From: a virus
Reading direction: 5' to 3' (one strand)
DNA length: 64,000 bases
IMG/VR virus record: IMGVR_UViG_3300022534_000001
Location: 1 to 64,000 of that record
The translations under genes and the position numbers were made by a program. The notes beneath the pieces were generated by a model. It ran no database searches. It was not told the origin of the DNA and saw only the letters and a list, made by a program, of their open reading frames with translations. Of this stretch, positions 1 to 8,365 are shown one piece after another; within the stretch, counting starts at the first letter, position 1, and each line of letters starts with the position of its first letter.

Positions 1-1
1 G

Positions 2-3000
2 AATTGCTGCCGGCGCCTGGACGCGGTAGTTATCGCGCATAGCACCTTCGGATTGATCGAAGACGACCCAGTGTTTCAGACAAAACACATGGAATCGCTC
101 GTGGACGAAGCGATGCAGAGTTTAACGGATCGCGGATACAACTCAGTCTCGGATGCCAAGAAATCGCGCGAACCCAGTGTGAAGCAACTAGTCAAGATGA
201 TCGAGCAGCTTGAGACGAAGATTCAGGCACTTTCCGAGCGAAAAACCGACACGGGCCTCTTGAATTTCCAACAACTCGGCGTGGACGCGCTGATCGTGGA
301 TGAAGTGCACAAGTTTAAGAAAATGCCGTTCTCGACCAAGCTGGACGTAAAAGGCATCGACAGCGGCATGAGCCAGCGCGGTTACGCCATGTTGCTCCGA
401 GCCAGGTCAATTCAGGAGCGTAACGGCGGCAAAAACGTGTTCTCGATGACTGGCACGCCAGTCACGAATACGCTGGGGGAAATCTGGAACCAGGTAAGAC
501 TGGTGGCGCCGCATCTCCTGAAAGAATACGGCGTTGAAACGTTCGATCAATTCGTCAGCAAGTTTGCCGAGGTCGAGACGATCAGCGAAGCCGGCCCGAG
601 CGGTGAACGCAAGATGGTGGAGCGCCTATCGAAGATCGTAAACCTGCCTGAGTGGTCCACATTTTTCCGGCAAGCTGCCGACGTGAAACTGGGCGACGAC
701 ATGGTGGTAAAGAATCGTCCGGGCATCAAAGGAGGCGGCGGACAACTGATCGCGCTGGAGCGCACACCTGGCACGGCCGCGTGGGTTAATTATATCCGCA
801 ACGTGCTCGAAGGGTTCAAAGAGCTAAAATACGACGATTTTAAGGATAATAAGAGCCTGTTTGCTGTGCCGGTGCAGGCTTACATCGCGAGCCGAGCCGC
901 AGCGATCGACATTCGGTTGATCGAACCGCGCGCCAAAGATGAGTCGGGCAGTAAGGCTAACAGGGCGGTTCGCGGCATAATCAAACTCTATCGAGAGACC
1001 ACGCCATACAACGGGACACAGGTGATCTTCTCCGACTCGTTCAACCAAGTCAAAACCAGTTTGTTTGATGCCGTGGTGCCACGGTCGAATCTCAACCTAG
1101 AGCTCGACCCCAGTAAACCGCCAGGAACGACATTTAATCTTTACGAAGACATCAAGGCGAAACTGATAGCTCTCGGCGTGCCGGCGGAAGAAATCGCGAT
1201 TGTTGCCGACAAAGAATTTGATAATGCCAAGCGAAAAAAATCACTCTTCGAGGATGTGAATAAGGGCAAGGTTCGCATCGTGATGGGCAGCACGGAGAAA
1301 CTCGGCACCGGCGTCAACATGCAGGAGCGGATGCTTGCGGCGTGGAACCTGGACGTTCCGTGGACAGCCGCAGGGTTAGAGCAACGCGACGGGCGCGTGT
1401 ATCGGCAAGGCAATGTGCACGCGGAGATGGGCGTACCCGTGGAATTGACGCGGTTGGGAATGAAAGACACGCTGGATGAATCGCTCTGGAAAATTATTGA
1501 GCGCAAACTGCGGATCCAGAAACAGGCGTTAAGCGGTAAGATCGTGGGGCGCGAACTCGAAGAGATGAGCGATGTCCTGAGTCTCGCGGAGCAAGCCTCG
1601 ATTTTAAGCGGCCCATACGGAGCCGAGAGTTTCGAGCTGGATAGCCGGATTCGGGAATTAGAAGGGAGCCGGGCCGGGCACGACCGTCAAGTTGCAAACC
1701 GAGATTCGGAGATCAGGTCGTCGAAAGAATGGCTGCGCCAGCAGGAAGCCGAAGAGGCGCGGTCTGAGCCGGCGATGCAGTTAATGGCAAAACTCGGTGA
1801 GCGCGTCTCGAAAGACGGTGCTCAGATCACGGTAGATGGCGATTCGTTTGAGACTAAGACGGCGATGGTGGAGCGTGTGAACGCGTTATTGGACGCGGAG
1901 AAAAACAAACCGACCAACGAAAAAAGCAAAGCCATTTTCTCAGTGGCGGTCAACGGCGTTCCGGTGCGGTTGGATGTTACTCCTACAGAATATGACGAAT
2001 GGGATGTTGCGGGTGTAGAAAGCAAGAGGGTAACGAAACCGTCCGCGCAGTTCGATCTGATGGCGACGGATTCCAATAGCCCGAAATTCGGGCGCGTAAC
2101 CAGCGCGGCGACGCTGTTGGCGCGCCTCGAGGAATTAAGCGGGACGGTGGACGGAATCAGGGAAGGCCGAAAGAATAACACGGCGCGATTACGGCAACTG
2201 GCCGAGATGCAGCAATTGGGTAAATGGCCGTTTAAAGAGGAATACCAGAGAGCACTTGCGCGACAGAAAGAGCTTTTGAAGCTGATGCGCGGGGAAGAAC
2301 TCAAAAAAACAGGAGAAGGAGAAGAAACGCCGAACGCTCAACGCCCAACGCCCAACGCTCAACCGGCAGAATTGCGAGCACAGGCGACGGCGGATGCTGC
2401 CAAGACGCCGGCGGAACGGTTTAAGGATGCGTGGCCGTTGGCTGAATCGATTGCACGCTCGTATTCGAATATCCCCGGCGTGACGCTGAAGGACGTGGAG
2501 CAACATGCCCGGATTGCTCTGGTGCGCGCGGCGCGTGAGTTTGATCCTGCTCGCGGGGCCGCAATGGACACGTTTGCGCGCAAAGTGGTCGGGAATGAGT
2601 TGCGCAGTCTTTACGGCAGGCAGATGCGAACGGCGGGGCGGGAATCGACGGTGCTGGATGTTCCCGTCTCCGCCGAAGGCTCTGCCGCGGTTTCACAAAA
2701 AGAAAACATCGTCGGGCCGAGCGATGTTCGGGCGGACGTGGCGCGGACTGAGGCGACACAAATGCTTTCGACCGCGATTGACGAGTTGCCGGACAAAATG
2801 CGAGACGTGATGAATGGAATCTTGTCCGGGAAAGAGACGCTGGGCGAGATCGGGGAACGGCTTGGCGGATTACCGAAACAAGCCGTAGGCCGGCTGGCGA
2901 GTGCGGCTATGCGCCGGTTGAAAGGGAAACTTGGTGAGAAAGGCGTTTCTGGTGTGACGGATCTGTTGAGTCAGGAAACGACCACGGATAACACGGATAC

Positions 3001-6000
3001 GGAGAAAAAGACGTTATCGGATTTCTTGGCGAAGCATGATGCGTCGAAGGGCACCGTTCCCGCTAAAAAGATAGCTGAGCCGACTAGGAGGAATGTTAAG
3101 TTAGCTGAGAAGCTCGGAAATCAATCAACGAGAGACTCGTCTGTTGTTCCTAATTTTCGGCCTGTGGAGCAGGAAATCGCGATTGGAAGGGCTTATGGCT
3201 ACAGCGATAACGACATCGCAGCATACTTGCAGCGCAATTACGTGGATCGAATACCCGAACGTGTTGCGCAAACGTCTGTAGGCGTTCGACCACCGCAGGA
3301 GCTAATTGACAAGTATCCAGAGTTAAAACACGCCATTAAAGTTTCCGAGAAATATGGGCATTTAGTGAAACTCAGCGAGCAACTGGAACTACTGAGTCAG
3401 GTCGTCGAGGATGAAGTGAAGCTGTCTGAATCGGCTGATCCGGTGGCGTCGTTCATGGAGCTTATGCGGGATGATCCGGTTGAGAAGTTGCGCGGTATAA
3501 AAGGCATTGGGCGGCCTGATCTGGCGCTGGGCGCGGAGCCTGCCATGCGGCCGGTGCACGAGTTTCATACTGCCACGGCTACGCCGCAAAAACTGGATGA
3601 TTGGGACAAACAAGGCGAAGCGATTTTGCGCAGCCGCGGCGACAAATTGCCAGCGGATGTTACTAAACGTTGGCTGGATGGCTCAGTGCTCGAGCCCGCG
3701 GAAGTGCGCGCGACACAGCAATATCTCATCGAAAAACAGGGGCAACCGAAGACGCCAGAGGAACAACGCGGGTATGACGCGTTGGCGTACGCTTATACCA
3801 AGATCGGGGAAGCGACCGCACGGGCGTTGTCTGCGCGCCGTGATCCGTTCAAAACGCCGGAGGAGAGGAACCGTGAATTTATCGGGAAAGCTCTTGTGCA
3901 TTTGTCGGCTACTGAAGATCGCGAACTGGACGCGATTGCCGATCACAAGGAGAAAGTGGCGCGCTTGGAGCAGATCGTTCAGGGGCGACGCACTCAGATC
4001 AACGCGGCGCTGGAGCATGTCGCCGGAAAGGGCGTGACGATTGACGATATTTTGTCCGGCGGCACGGAATTGCGGTTAAAAGGCGCCAAAATGATCGAGA
4101 ATCAGATGGCGGGTTACGGCGAATCGGAAAAGAAAGTGATCAAGCTGGCGCAGACCGGGGCGCGCAGCGCTGCGGAGATTGCGAAAGCGACAGGGCTCAG
4201 CGTCAAACAGGTCAACGACATCAACGACCAGTTCGTATCCGATCTGGAAACGAAATTGATGGCTAAGACTCGGGCCGGGGCGACGCTTGAGAATTTGGAT
4301 GCGCAGCAGATTGCACTTTTGGCGCAGGAGACGGAACGGCGGCCAGGGGCCTCCGCTACAGTATCCGAAGACGTTGCTCGCGCTGAGGCGCGAAAAATGA
4401 TCAAGGCGATGGGGTTTGTGGCGAGCAAGGATTTGGGCACGATGAAAGTGGTTAGGCGGAAGCGATCGAAATTGTTTATTCCTCCTTCGCCAAGACCTGC
4501 GGCCGACACGGCCGCCCCTACACCTGGTGAGTTGCCTACGGGACAAGAGACGCAGGCTCCGATGATGTTTGGCGGTGAGCGCAGTCCGGTGGCGCCGCGC
4601 GAAGGTGAGTTGCCGCGTCCGGCAGGACAGCAAGCGCCTTACACCGGACGCGTGCTGGGGCAGATCGGGTTGCCGCTTTATCAGGAAATGATGATTCGTA
4701 AAGGAGCGGACATGAGTGAGCCGACTGACGTGGCGCGGCTTGGGAACGTGATTCACGCGGCAACGAGCGGGAACGCGTTCGACATGGTTTATGAAGCGTG
4801 GATTAACAACATTCTTTCGGGGCCGGCTACGCACATGGCGAACATTACCGGCAACGCGGTCTCTACGGCGTGGGATTTTAGTTTACAACGCGGTTTGGAG
4901 TCGTTGGTGAACCTGGCTTATCGCGACGCGGATTCGGCGCAGCTCGGGGAGTTTAAGCATATCGTGAACGGCATTGTGCCGGGGTTGCGTCGCGGGTTGT
5001 CGATCGCGGTCAAGGCGTGGGGCGCAGAAGCCGATTTCTTCCGGAACGACGTGCTCAATGAGCAGGTGGAAATGTTCCAGGACTTCGAGAAAGGATCAGG
5101 CGGCGCTCTTGGTCCTGCTATTCCCGGCCGGACCGGACGCGTGATCAGGATGCCGGGACGCGCGCTGATGTTCATGGACGCGGCGTTCAAGGGGTTAATC
5201 GGGCAAATGGAAGCAGGCGCGGTCGCGTATCGGATCGCGAAGCGCGAAGGGTTGACCGGCGACGCGATGGCCACGCGTATGAACGAACTGGTCGCCACAC
5301 CGAACAGCGAAGCGTGGCAGCGCGCAGTGGATAAAGCTGTAAACCTCACGTTCCAAGATCAGATGCGAACCAAAGAAGAGGGCGGCAACCCGTTTGAGAA
5401 CGCCGTTGCGCGGTTTAACCAGATGCGGACCGGCAGCCATTTGCTGGGGTTCTTTTTCCCGTTTATCCGGACGCCATACAACATTTTCAAGATGGGCCTG
5501 CGCAAAACGCCATTGGGCAGCGCGAACATGGCCTGGCGCTTTTCGAAAGCGGGTTTTTACCGGTTCAAGGATGGCAAGCCGATGTTCGAAAGCTACGATA
5601 AAGGCGAGCAGGTGAGGCATTTGGCGGAGCAATTGATCGCATGGGCGACGTTCGCTGCGCTCTGGGCGGCGACGACCGGCGATGATGACGATGACAAAAA
5701 AGCGTTGCTCTTTACCGGGTCCACGCCGGTAACGGAAGTAAGGCGCAGTGAACGCGAGTTGAGGACGCGGTTGCACGGCGGGCAGTACCAGATTCGGGTA
5801 GGCGGCCGCAACGGTGTTTACATCAATTACGGGCGTTATGAGCCGTTCGCGACGGTGATCGGGACTGTGGTGGACGCGATTACGAACCTCAAAAAGATCA
5901 AGCGCGGCCAGACGCTCGGTGAAAGTCTGGACGCGATGTACGGTTATTTTCTGGCACAGGCGAAATCGAAAACGTTTTTACAGGGGTTTGCCGAGATTGC

Positions 6001-6646
6001 GGACTCGCTCGAGAGCGGCGGTGGCGTTAGGGGTGGCATCACTGAGGCGGGCAAAAAGATGTTGTTAAGCGCGCTAGTGCCGAATCTCGTCAGGCAACCG
6101 TTACGCAACCTCGATGAATGGGTGCGCGACACGAAAGGCGCTGCACCCATTTACCAGATGCTTCCCGCGGGTTCGTTAGCGGAAAGGAAAGCTGATCTGT
6201 GGGGGCGCGACGTGCAAAAGAGCGGAAACATCTTCAGCAGGTTATTCCTGGCGACCGGGACAAAGGTTGAGCCGGACGCGCAAAAGGTAGATTTGCTGTT
6301 GCAGAATTGGGTTCATCAAAACCCGGGTGGGGCGCGCGAATTGAGCGTGCCGTCGAGCGCGATCAACAGGACGTACAAGGACGCGATCGGTAAAGAAGCG
6401 CAAATGACACCCGAGCAGTTTCACCGGTTTACGGTGGACTCCGGGAAACTGGCGCTAACTCGGTTACGGGGGAAATTCACGCAACGTCAGATCGATCATC
6501 CGAAGGCGGAAGATGTGAAGATGATTCGGGGCGCGCTGGAAGATGCGCGGCGTGAAGTGAAAGAGCGGATGTTTCCGGCGGGACCACGCGGCTTCGGGCA
6601 TCCACGGCAGGCGATTAACTTACGCGAAGTGATGTGGGCCGCATGA
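2..6646 (+). CDS. Giant polyvalent phage protein, C-terminal part: SF2 helicase, sigma-70-like module, membrane-type C-terminus (5' end outside window)
   Basis: The frame is open from base 2 with no stop, so the gene starts before the window; the TTG at 53 is internal, since the upstream codons read AVVIAHSTFGLIED, a helicase-like stretch. Helicase motifs follow: DEVH (nt 299-310), SMTGTP (about nt 443-460), GTGVNMQ (nt 1300-1325) and QRDGRVYRQG (about nt 1382-1411). This pattern matches the Snf2/strawberry-notch-like helicases of phage and conjugative-element polyvalent proteins, thought to be delivered with DNA and to act early in the host. A sigma-70 region 2/region 4-like module lies at nt 2408-2935. 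The last 650 residues hold LSGPATHMANITGNA (about nt 4813) and hydrophobic segments near nt 5440-5500 and 5630-5670, like phage internal/ejection proteins. Two dispersed repeats are read in frame (2326-2363 and 2981-3005). Family assignment is from motif recognition; enzymatic activity is inferred. Confidence 0.9.
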   Translation, partial: NCCRRLDAVVIAHSTFGLIEDDPVFQTKHMESLVDEAMQSLTDRGYNSVSDAKKSREPSVKQLVKMIEQLETKIQALSERKTDTGLLNFQQLGVDALIVDEVHKFKKMPFSTKLDVKGIDSGMSQRGYAMLLRARSIQERNGGKNVFSMTGTPVTNTLGEIWNQVRLVAPHLLKEYGVETFDQFVSKFAEVETISEAGPSGERKMVERLSKIVNLPEWSTFFRQAADVKLGDDMVVKNRPGIKGGGGQLIALERTPGTAAWVNYIRNVLEGFKELKYDDFKDNKSLFAVPVQAYIASRAAAIDIRLIEPRAKDESGSKANRAVRGIIKLYRETTPYNGTQVIFSDSFNQVKTSLFDAVVPRSNLNLELDPSKPPGTTFNLYEDIKAKLIALGVPAEEIAIVADKEFDNAKRKKSLFEDVNKGKVRIVMGSTEKLGTGVNMQERMLAAWNLDVPWTAAGLEQRDGRVYRQGNVHAEMGVPVELTRLGMKDTLDESLWKIIERKLRIQKQALSGKIVGRELEEMSDVLSLAEQASILSGPYGAESFELDSRIRELEGSRAGHDRQVANRDSEIRSSKEWLRQQEAEEARSEPAMQLMAKLGERVSKDGAQITVDGDSFETKTAMVERVNALLDAEKNKPTNEKSKAIFSVAVNGVPVRLDVTPTEYDEWDVAGVESKRVTKPSAQFDLMATDSNSPKFGRVTSAATLLARLEELSGTVDGIREGRKNNTARLRQLAEMQQLGKWPFKEEYQRALARQKELLKLMRGEELKKTGEGEETPNAQRPTPNAQPAELRAQATADAAKTPAERFKDAWPLAESIARSYSNIPGVTLKDVEQHARIALVRAAREFDPARGAAMDTFARKVVGNELRSLYGRQMRTAGRESTVLDVPVSAEGSAAVSQKENIVGPSDVRADVARTEATQMLSTAIDELPDKMRDVMNGILSGKETLGEIGERLGGLPKQAVGRLASAAMRRLKGKLGEKGVSGVTDLLSQETTTDNTDTEKKTLSDFLAKHDASKGTVPAKKIAEPTRRNVKLAEKLGNQSTRDSSVVPNFRPVEQEIAIGRAYGYSDNDIAAYLQRNYVDRIPERVAQTSVGVRPPQELIDKYPELKHAIKVSEKYGHLVKLSEQLELLSQVVEDEVKLSESADPVASFMELMRDDPVEKLRGIKGIGRPDLALGAEPAMRPVHEFHTATATPQKLDDWDKQGEAILRSRGDKLPADVTKRWLDGSVLEPAEVRATQQYLIEKQGQPKTPEEQRGYDALAYAYTKIGEATARALSARRDPFKTPEERNREFIGKALVHLSATEDRELDAIADHKEKVARLEQIVQGRRTQINAALEHVAGKGVTIDDILSGGTELRLKGAKMIENQMAGYGESEKKVIKLAQTGARSAAEIAKATGLSVKQVNDINDQFVSDLETKLMAKTRAGATLENLDAQQIALLAQETERRPGASATVSEDVARAEARKMIKAMGFVASKDLGTMKVVRRKRSKLFIPPSPRPAADTAAPTPGELPTGQETQAPMMFGGERSPVAPREGELPRPAGQQAPYTGRVLGQIGLPLYQEMMIRKGADMSEPTDVARLGNVIHAATSGNAFDMVYEAWINNILSGPATHMANITGNAVSTAWDFSLQRGLESLVNLAYRDADSAQLGEFKHIVNGIVPGLRRGLSIAVKAWGAEADFFRNDVLNEQVEMFQDFEKGSGGALGPAIPGRTGRVIRMPGRALMFMDAAFKGLIGQMEAGAVAYRIAKREGLTGDAMATRMNELVATPNSEAWQRAVDKAVNLTFQDQMRTKEEGGNPFENAVARFNQMRTGSHLLGFFFPFIRTPYNIFKMGLRKTPLGSANMAWRFSKAGFYRFKDGKPMFESYDKGEQVRHLAEQLIAWATFAALWAATTGDDDDDKKALLFTGSTPVTEVRRSERELRTRLHGGQYQIRVGGRNGVYINYGRYEPFATVIGTVVDAITNLKKIKRGQTLGESLDAMYGYFLAQAKSKTFLQGFAEIADSLESGGGVRGGITEAGKKMLLSALVPNLVRQPLRNLDEWVRDTKGAAPIYQMLPAGSLAERKADLWGRDVQKSGNIFSRLFLATGTKVEPDAQKVDLLLQNWVHQNPGGARELSVPSSAINRTYKDAIGKEAQMTPEQFHRFTVDSGKLALTRLRGKFTQRQIDHPKAEDVKMIRGALEDARREVKERMFPAGPRGFGHPRQAINLREVMWAA
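2326..2363 (+). repeat. AACGYYS heptamer array inside giant gene
   Basis: Five consecutive 7-bp units (AACGCCG, AACGCTC, AACGCCC twice, AACGCTC). Read in frame it gives TPNAQRPTPNAQ, a low-complexity linker between the helicase part and the sigma-like module. Confidence 0.85.
2408..2935 (+). other. Embedded sigma-70-like module
   Basis: The translated segment has a region 2-like helix set (DVEQHARIALVRAAREFDP, then RGAAMDTFARKVV) followed about 70 residues later by a region 4-like helix-turn-helix (AIDELPDKMRDVM, then SGKETLGEIGERLGGLPKQ and AVGRLASAAMRRLK). Spacing and helix content copy group 3/ECF-like sigma factors. It is a domain of the surrounding giant protein and not a separate gene; no start site or gap separates it. 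Confidence 0.7.
2981..3005 (+). repeat. ACCACGGATAACACGGATA repeat, in frame
   Basis: Two CACGGATA words in tandem. The same word family recurs at 7552-7585 and near 15613-15635. It is translated here as TTTDNTDTEKK, a linker after the sigma-like module. Confidence 0.7.
4498..4523 (+). repeat. Short palindrome with CCCCTACA tail, in frame
   Basis: GCGGCCGACACGGCCGC followed by CCCTACA. A second element of the same design (GCAGGCG/CGCCTGC followed by CCTACA) lies at 62171-62194, in the other giant ORF. Confidence 0.5.
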
Positions 6647-6807
6647 AAAAGTTAGCAGTGGTTTATCTATGGTGTCTTCCATTCGTATGCTTTGCCGCCG
6701 CAGCCTTCATATTCATTAGATCGGAAACGATTCTGGAAAAGGTAGCAGTATTCGTCATTCTAGTTGGGGGTCTCAATGCGTTGCTTATGGCACGAACGGT
6801 AAGATAA
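6643..6807 (+). CDS. Small two-span membrane protein
   Basis: A 54-residue ORF whose ATG overlaps the stop of the giant gene (ATGA). It has two hydrophobic stretches, roughly residues 4-22 and 30-48, with a short RSETILE turn between them. No family is recognised. The overlap suggests coupled translation with the gene upstream. A role in the envelope (holin-like or superinfection-related) is possible but unsupported. Confidence 0.55.
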   Translation: MKKLAVVYLWCLPFVCFAAAAFIFIRSETILEKVAVFVILVGGLNALLMARTVR

Positions 6808-6812
6808 AAATG

Positions 6813-6830
6813 TGACAGCGGAAAGCAGTC
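6813..6830 (+). repeat. GACAGCG-type palindrome, 16 bp before a start codon
   Basis: TGACAGCGGAAAGCAGTC, an imperfect copy. A TATAAA hexamer follows the GACA half at 17-bp spacing, so this copy could also be read as a promoter for the gene at 6846. Confidence 0.6.
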
Positions 6831-6845
6831 CGGCTATAAAGCGAC

Positions 6846-7073
6846 ATGGGCGCTGATCAACAGACGTGGGACTATGGCGTGAAGTTCACCGGCAAGAAAA
6901 GCAAGCCGTTGACGCCGCTGGAGCGGGCGCACGACCACGACCTGAAGCTCGACAGCCGGGACAAGCGTTGGCGGTGCGCGTGCGGCTACGCGCTGGGCGA
7001 CGGGCGCGAGAAGTTTCTGGCGCGATGCCCGTTGTTGGGAGTCAATAATCCGGAACCGCAGCCAAGCCGTTAG
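6846..7073 (+). CDS. Hypothetical small protein with CxC motif
   Basis: 75 residues starting MGADQQTWDYGVKF. It is basic and ends in a cysteine-containing segment (RCACGY, later ARCP) that could bind a metal. Not recognised. A second frame from 6866 is also open but has no ATG-proximal support; this frame is preferred because its ATG sits 16 bp after the upstream palindrome, as at other genes in the window. Confidence 0.5.
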   Translation: MGADQQTWDYGVKFTGKKSKPLTPLERAHDHDLKLDSRDKRWRCACGYALGDGREKFLARCPLLGVNNPEPQPSR

Positions 7074-7085
7074 ATTTTTGTTTAC

Positions 7086-7104
7086 GACAGCGTTTCGCAG
7101 TCGT
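7086..7104 (+). repeat. GACAGCG-type palindrome upstream of 7119
   Basis: GACAGCGTTTCGCAGTCGT. The left arm is exact and the right arm has one change (CGCAGTC). It ends 15 bp before the ATG at 7119 and just before the tRNA-like sequence. Confidence 0.7.
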
Positions 7105-7118
7105 ATAACATCGGGGCA

Positions 7119-7328
7119 ATGATGAAGCTGGGTGGAGAAGTGGCAAGGCGTGAGCCTCATAAACTCAAAACCGCGGGTTCGATTCCCGCCCCTGCAATCC
7201 ACCTTTGCCAAGGCTACGGCGGACAGGCCATTTTCGACGAAGCCGAAGAGCACCGTCGCGATCTTGAATACGAAAGCGTGCGCGATTGGTACAGCCTCTA
7301 CGAGCCACAGAATGAGGATGAGCAATGA
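7119..7328 (+). CDS. Doubtful small ORF crossing the tRNA-like sequence
   Basis: 69 codons. The first part reads through the tRNA-like sequence and a CCTTTGCCAAGG repeat and looks non-protein-like. The last 31 residues (IFDEAEEHRRDLEYESVRDW and on to NEDEQ) are acidic and look like a real C-terminus. Its stop overlaps the next ATG. The true start is unclear; it may be a gene whose 5' end was replaced by repeat or tRNA sequence. Confidence 0.35.
   Translation: MMKLGGEVARREPHKLKTAGSIPAPAIHLCQGYGGQAIFDEAEEHRRDLEYESVRDWYSLYEPQNEDEQ
7126..7197 (+). tRNA. Degenerate tRNA-Met(CAU)-like sequence
   Basis: The T arm is perfect (GCGGG TTCGATT CCCGC, 7173-7189), the anticodon arm has CAT in a 7-base loop with four of five stem pairs, and the variable loop has the standard five bases. 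The acceptor pairs at five of seven positions (AGCTGGG with CCCTGCA) and ends without an encoded CCA. The D stem pairs at only one position. This could be a decayed tRNA or a divergent phage tRNA; function is doubtful. Confidence 0.4.
7202..7228 (+). repeat. CCTTTGCCAAGGCTACGG repeat
   Basis: Copy of a dispersed word with relatives at 16921-16953, 21261-21296 and, inverted, 37631-37656. It directly follows the tRNA-like sequence. Confidence 0.6.
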
Positions 7329-7417
7329 CCTGGCATCAAGGCATGGTCCTCCTTCAACTGCTGACCCTCGTGGGAGTGGTGATGTGCGCGTGTCTCATTT
7401 CCAGCATCCGACGATGA
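7325..7417 (+). CDS. 30-residue single-span membrane peptide
   Basis: MTWHQGMVLLQLLTLVGVVM followed by a short basic tail (SSIRR). One transmembrane segment, ATGA overlap with the preceding ORF. No family recognised. Peptides of this size and shape recur in the window (19129, 19663, 31528, 31608). Confidence 0.45.
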   Translation: MTWHQGMVLLQLLTLVGVVMCACLISSIRR

Positions 7418-7426
7418 AAGTTGTAA

Positions 7427-7606
7427 ATGCCGATTGATCCTTATTTCACCAGTGGGCACAAGGCGGAAATAATTCGGCCTACGGACAGGTATCTGGCTCG
7501 TGTGCGGTATCGGTCGAGCAGGTTTTCTAAGGATCATCCGAGTAGGAAAGCAACCACGGATTTCACGGATGGCACGGATAAGAAAGAGACCCCATCCGTG
7601 GGTTAG
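7427..7606 (+). CDS. Hypothetical protein with repeat-derived C-terminus
   Basis: 59 residues beginning MPIDPYFTSGHKAEIIRP. The first 40 residues look like an ordinary small basic phage protein. The last 20 (ATTDFTDGTDKKETPSVG) are translated from the CACGGAT repeat at 7552-7585, suggesting repeat insertion displaced the original end. Function unknown. Confidence 0.5.
   Translation: MPIDPYFTSGHKAEIIRPTDRYLARVRYRSSRFSKDHPSRKATTDFTDGTDKKETPSVG
7552..7585 (+). repeat. ACCACGGATTTCACGGATGGCACGG repeat
   Basis: Three CACGGAT words. The copy forms the 3' end of the small gene at 7427-7606 and lies just upstream of the methyltransferase gene. Confidence 0.7.
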
Positions 7607-7615
7607 TGGGCTACT

Positions 7616-8365
7616 TTGAATGAGCTACATCTATTTGCAGGAGCAGGGGGAGGAATCCTTGGCGGAATCCTTCTCGGACATACCTGCGTGTGTGCTGTCG
7701 AGATTGAACCTTATTGCCGACAGGTATTACTCCAACGGCAACGGGACGGAATCTTGCCAAAGTTCCCGATCTGGGATGATGTCCGAACTTTCGATGGAAA
7801 ACCGTGGCGAGGGAAAGTCGATGTCGTCTGCGGTGGCTTCCCCTGCCAAGACATCAGCGAGGCTGGCACGCGACGAGGAATATGTGGCCATCGAAGCTCC
7901 CTATGGATCGAAATGGCGCGTATTGTCCGAGAAATTAAACCGCGTTTCGTGTTCATCGAAAACAGCCGGAGAATTATTCAGTCAGGAATGGGAAGAGTTC
8001 TCAGCGACTTGGCCCAAATGGGGTATGATGCGCGCTGGGGTCTTGTGGGAGCATCCAGCGCCGGTGCTCCGCAAGGGCGGGAAAGGTTCTGGATGGTGGC
8101 CGACTCCAACGGCTTCGGATTCGATCCGCTGCCGGAAATGGCCGGAGTGGTTGGCTCGCCATCGGGACAAGCAACATTCACATGGAACGGGAGGAGCGTC
8201 GGGTATCTTCGAGGTCGCAGCCAGCGAGTTTTCCCGGCTACCGAAAGTGACTTTCTCGGAGTGGCTGAACGGCATCCCAGAGAAATGGTTGAACCATTCC
8301 GAGCCTCTGGAAATCTACAAGTTCCGGCAGTGGTTAAACTCGCTTGGGAGACACTAGCAGCATGA
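7616..8365 (+). CDS. C5-cytosine DNA methyltransferase (Dcm type)
   Basis: 249 residues with a TTG start (7616), the only start in frame after the preceding TAG. Motif I is LFAGAGGG (residues 6-13), motif IV GGFPCQ with catalytic C77, motif VI IENS (residues 114-117), motif VIII QGRER (residues 153-157), and a motif X-like NLQVPAV near the end. It would methylate cytosine at C5 in DNA, probably to shield phage DNA from host restriction; no endonuclease is adjacent. It is shorter than usual (about 300-400), with a reduced target-recognition region. Its stop overlaps the next ATG, supporting expression of this frame. The +1 frame is open over almost the same length (see 7620-8357). Confidence 0.85.
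   Translation: MNELHLFAGAGGGILGGILLGHTCVCAVEIEPYCRQVLLQRQRDGILPKFPIWDDVRTFDGKPWRGKVDVVCGGFPCQDISEAGTRRGICGHRSSLWIEMARIVREIKPRFVFIENSRRIIQSGMGRVLSDLAQMGYDARWGLVGASSAGAPQGRERFWMVADSNGFGFDPLPEMAGVVGSPSGQATFTWNGRSVGYLRGRSQRVFPATESDFLGVAERHPREMVEPFRASGNLQVPAVVKLAWETLAA
7620..8357 (+). CDS. Overlapping out-of-frame ORF within the Dcm gene
   Basis: 245 codons, ATG start four bases after the TTG of the methyltransferase frame, no stop until 8357. The product (MSYIYLQEQGEESLAESFSD; later WPKWGMMRAGVLWE, WWPTPTASD and FSEWLNGIPEKWL) resembles phage proteins I recall with WPRWGMMRNG, LPTPTASD and WVEWLMGWPIGWT motifs. Whether those proteins are real or are recurring mis-annotations of the same methyltransferase overlap I cannot tell. 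No independent function is known. Both frames share the same nucleotides, so conservation of one explains part of the other. Confidence 0.4.
   Translation: MSYIYLQEQGEESLAESFSDIPACVLSRLNLIADRYYSNGNGTESCQSSRSGMMSELSMENRGEGKSMSSAVASPAKTSARLARDEEYVAIEAPYGSKWRVLSEKLNRVSCSSKTAGELFSQEWEEFSATWPKWGMMRAGVLWEHPAPVLRKGGKGSGWWPTPTASDSIRCRKWPEWLARHRDKQHSHGTGGASGIFEVAASEFSRLPKVTFSEWLNGIPEKWLNHSEPLEIYKFRQWLNSLGRH

Noticed and set aside
3507-4037. 176-codon plus-strand ORF within the giant gene
   Set aside because: Arg/Trp-rich out-of-frame reading of a continuous coding sequence, without a ribosome site.
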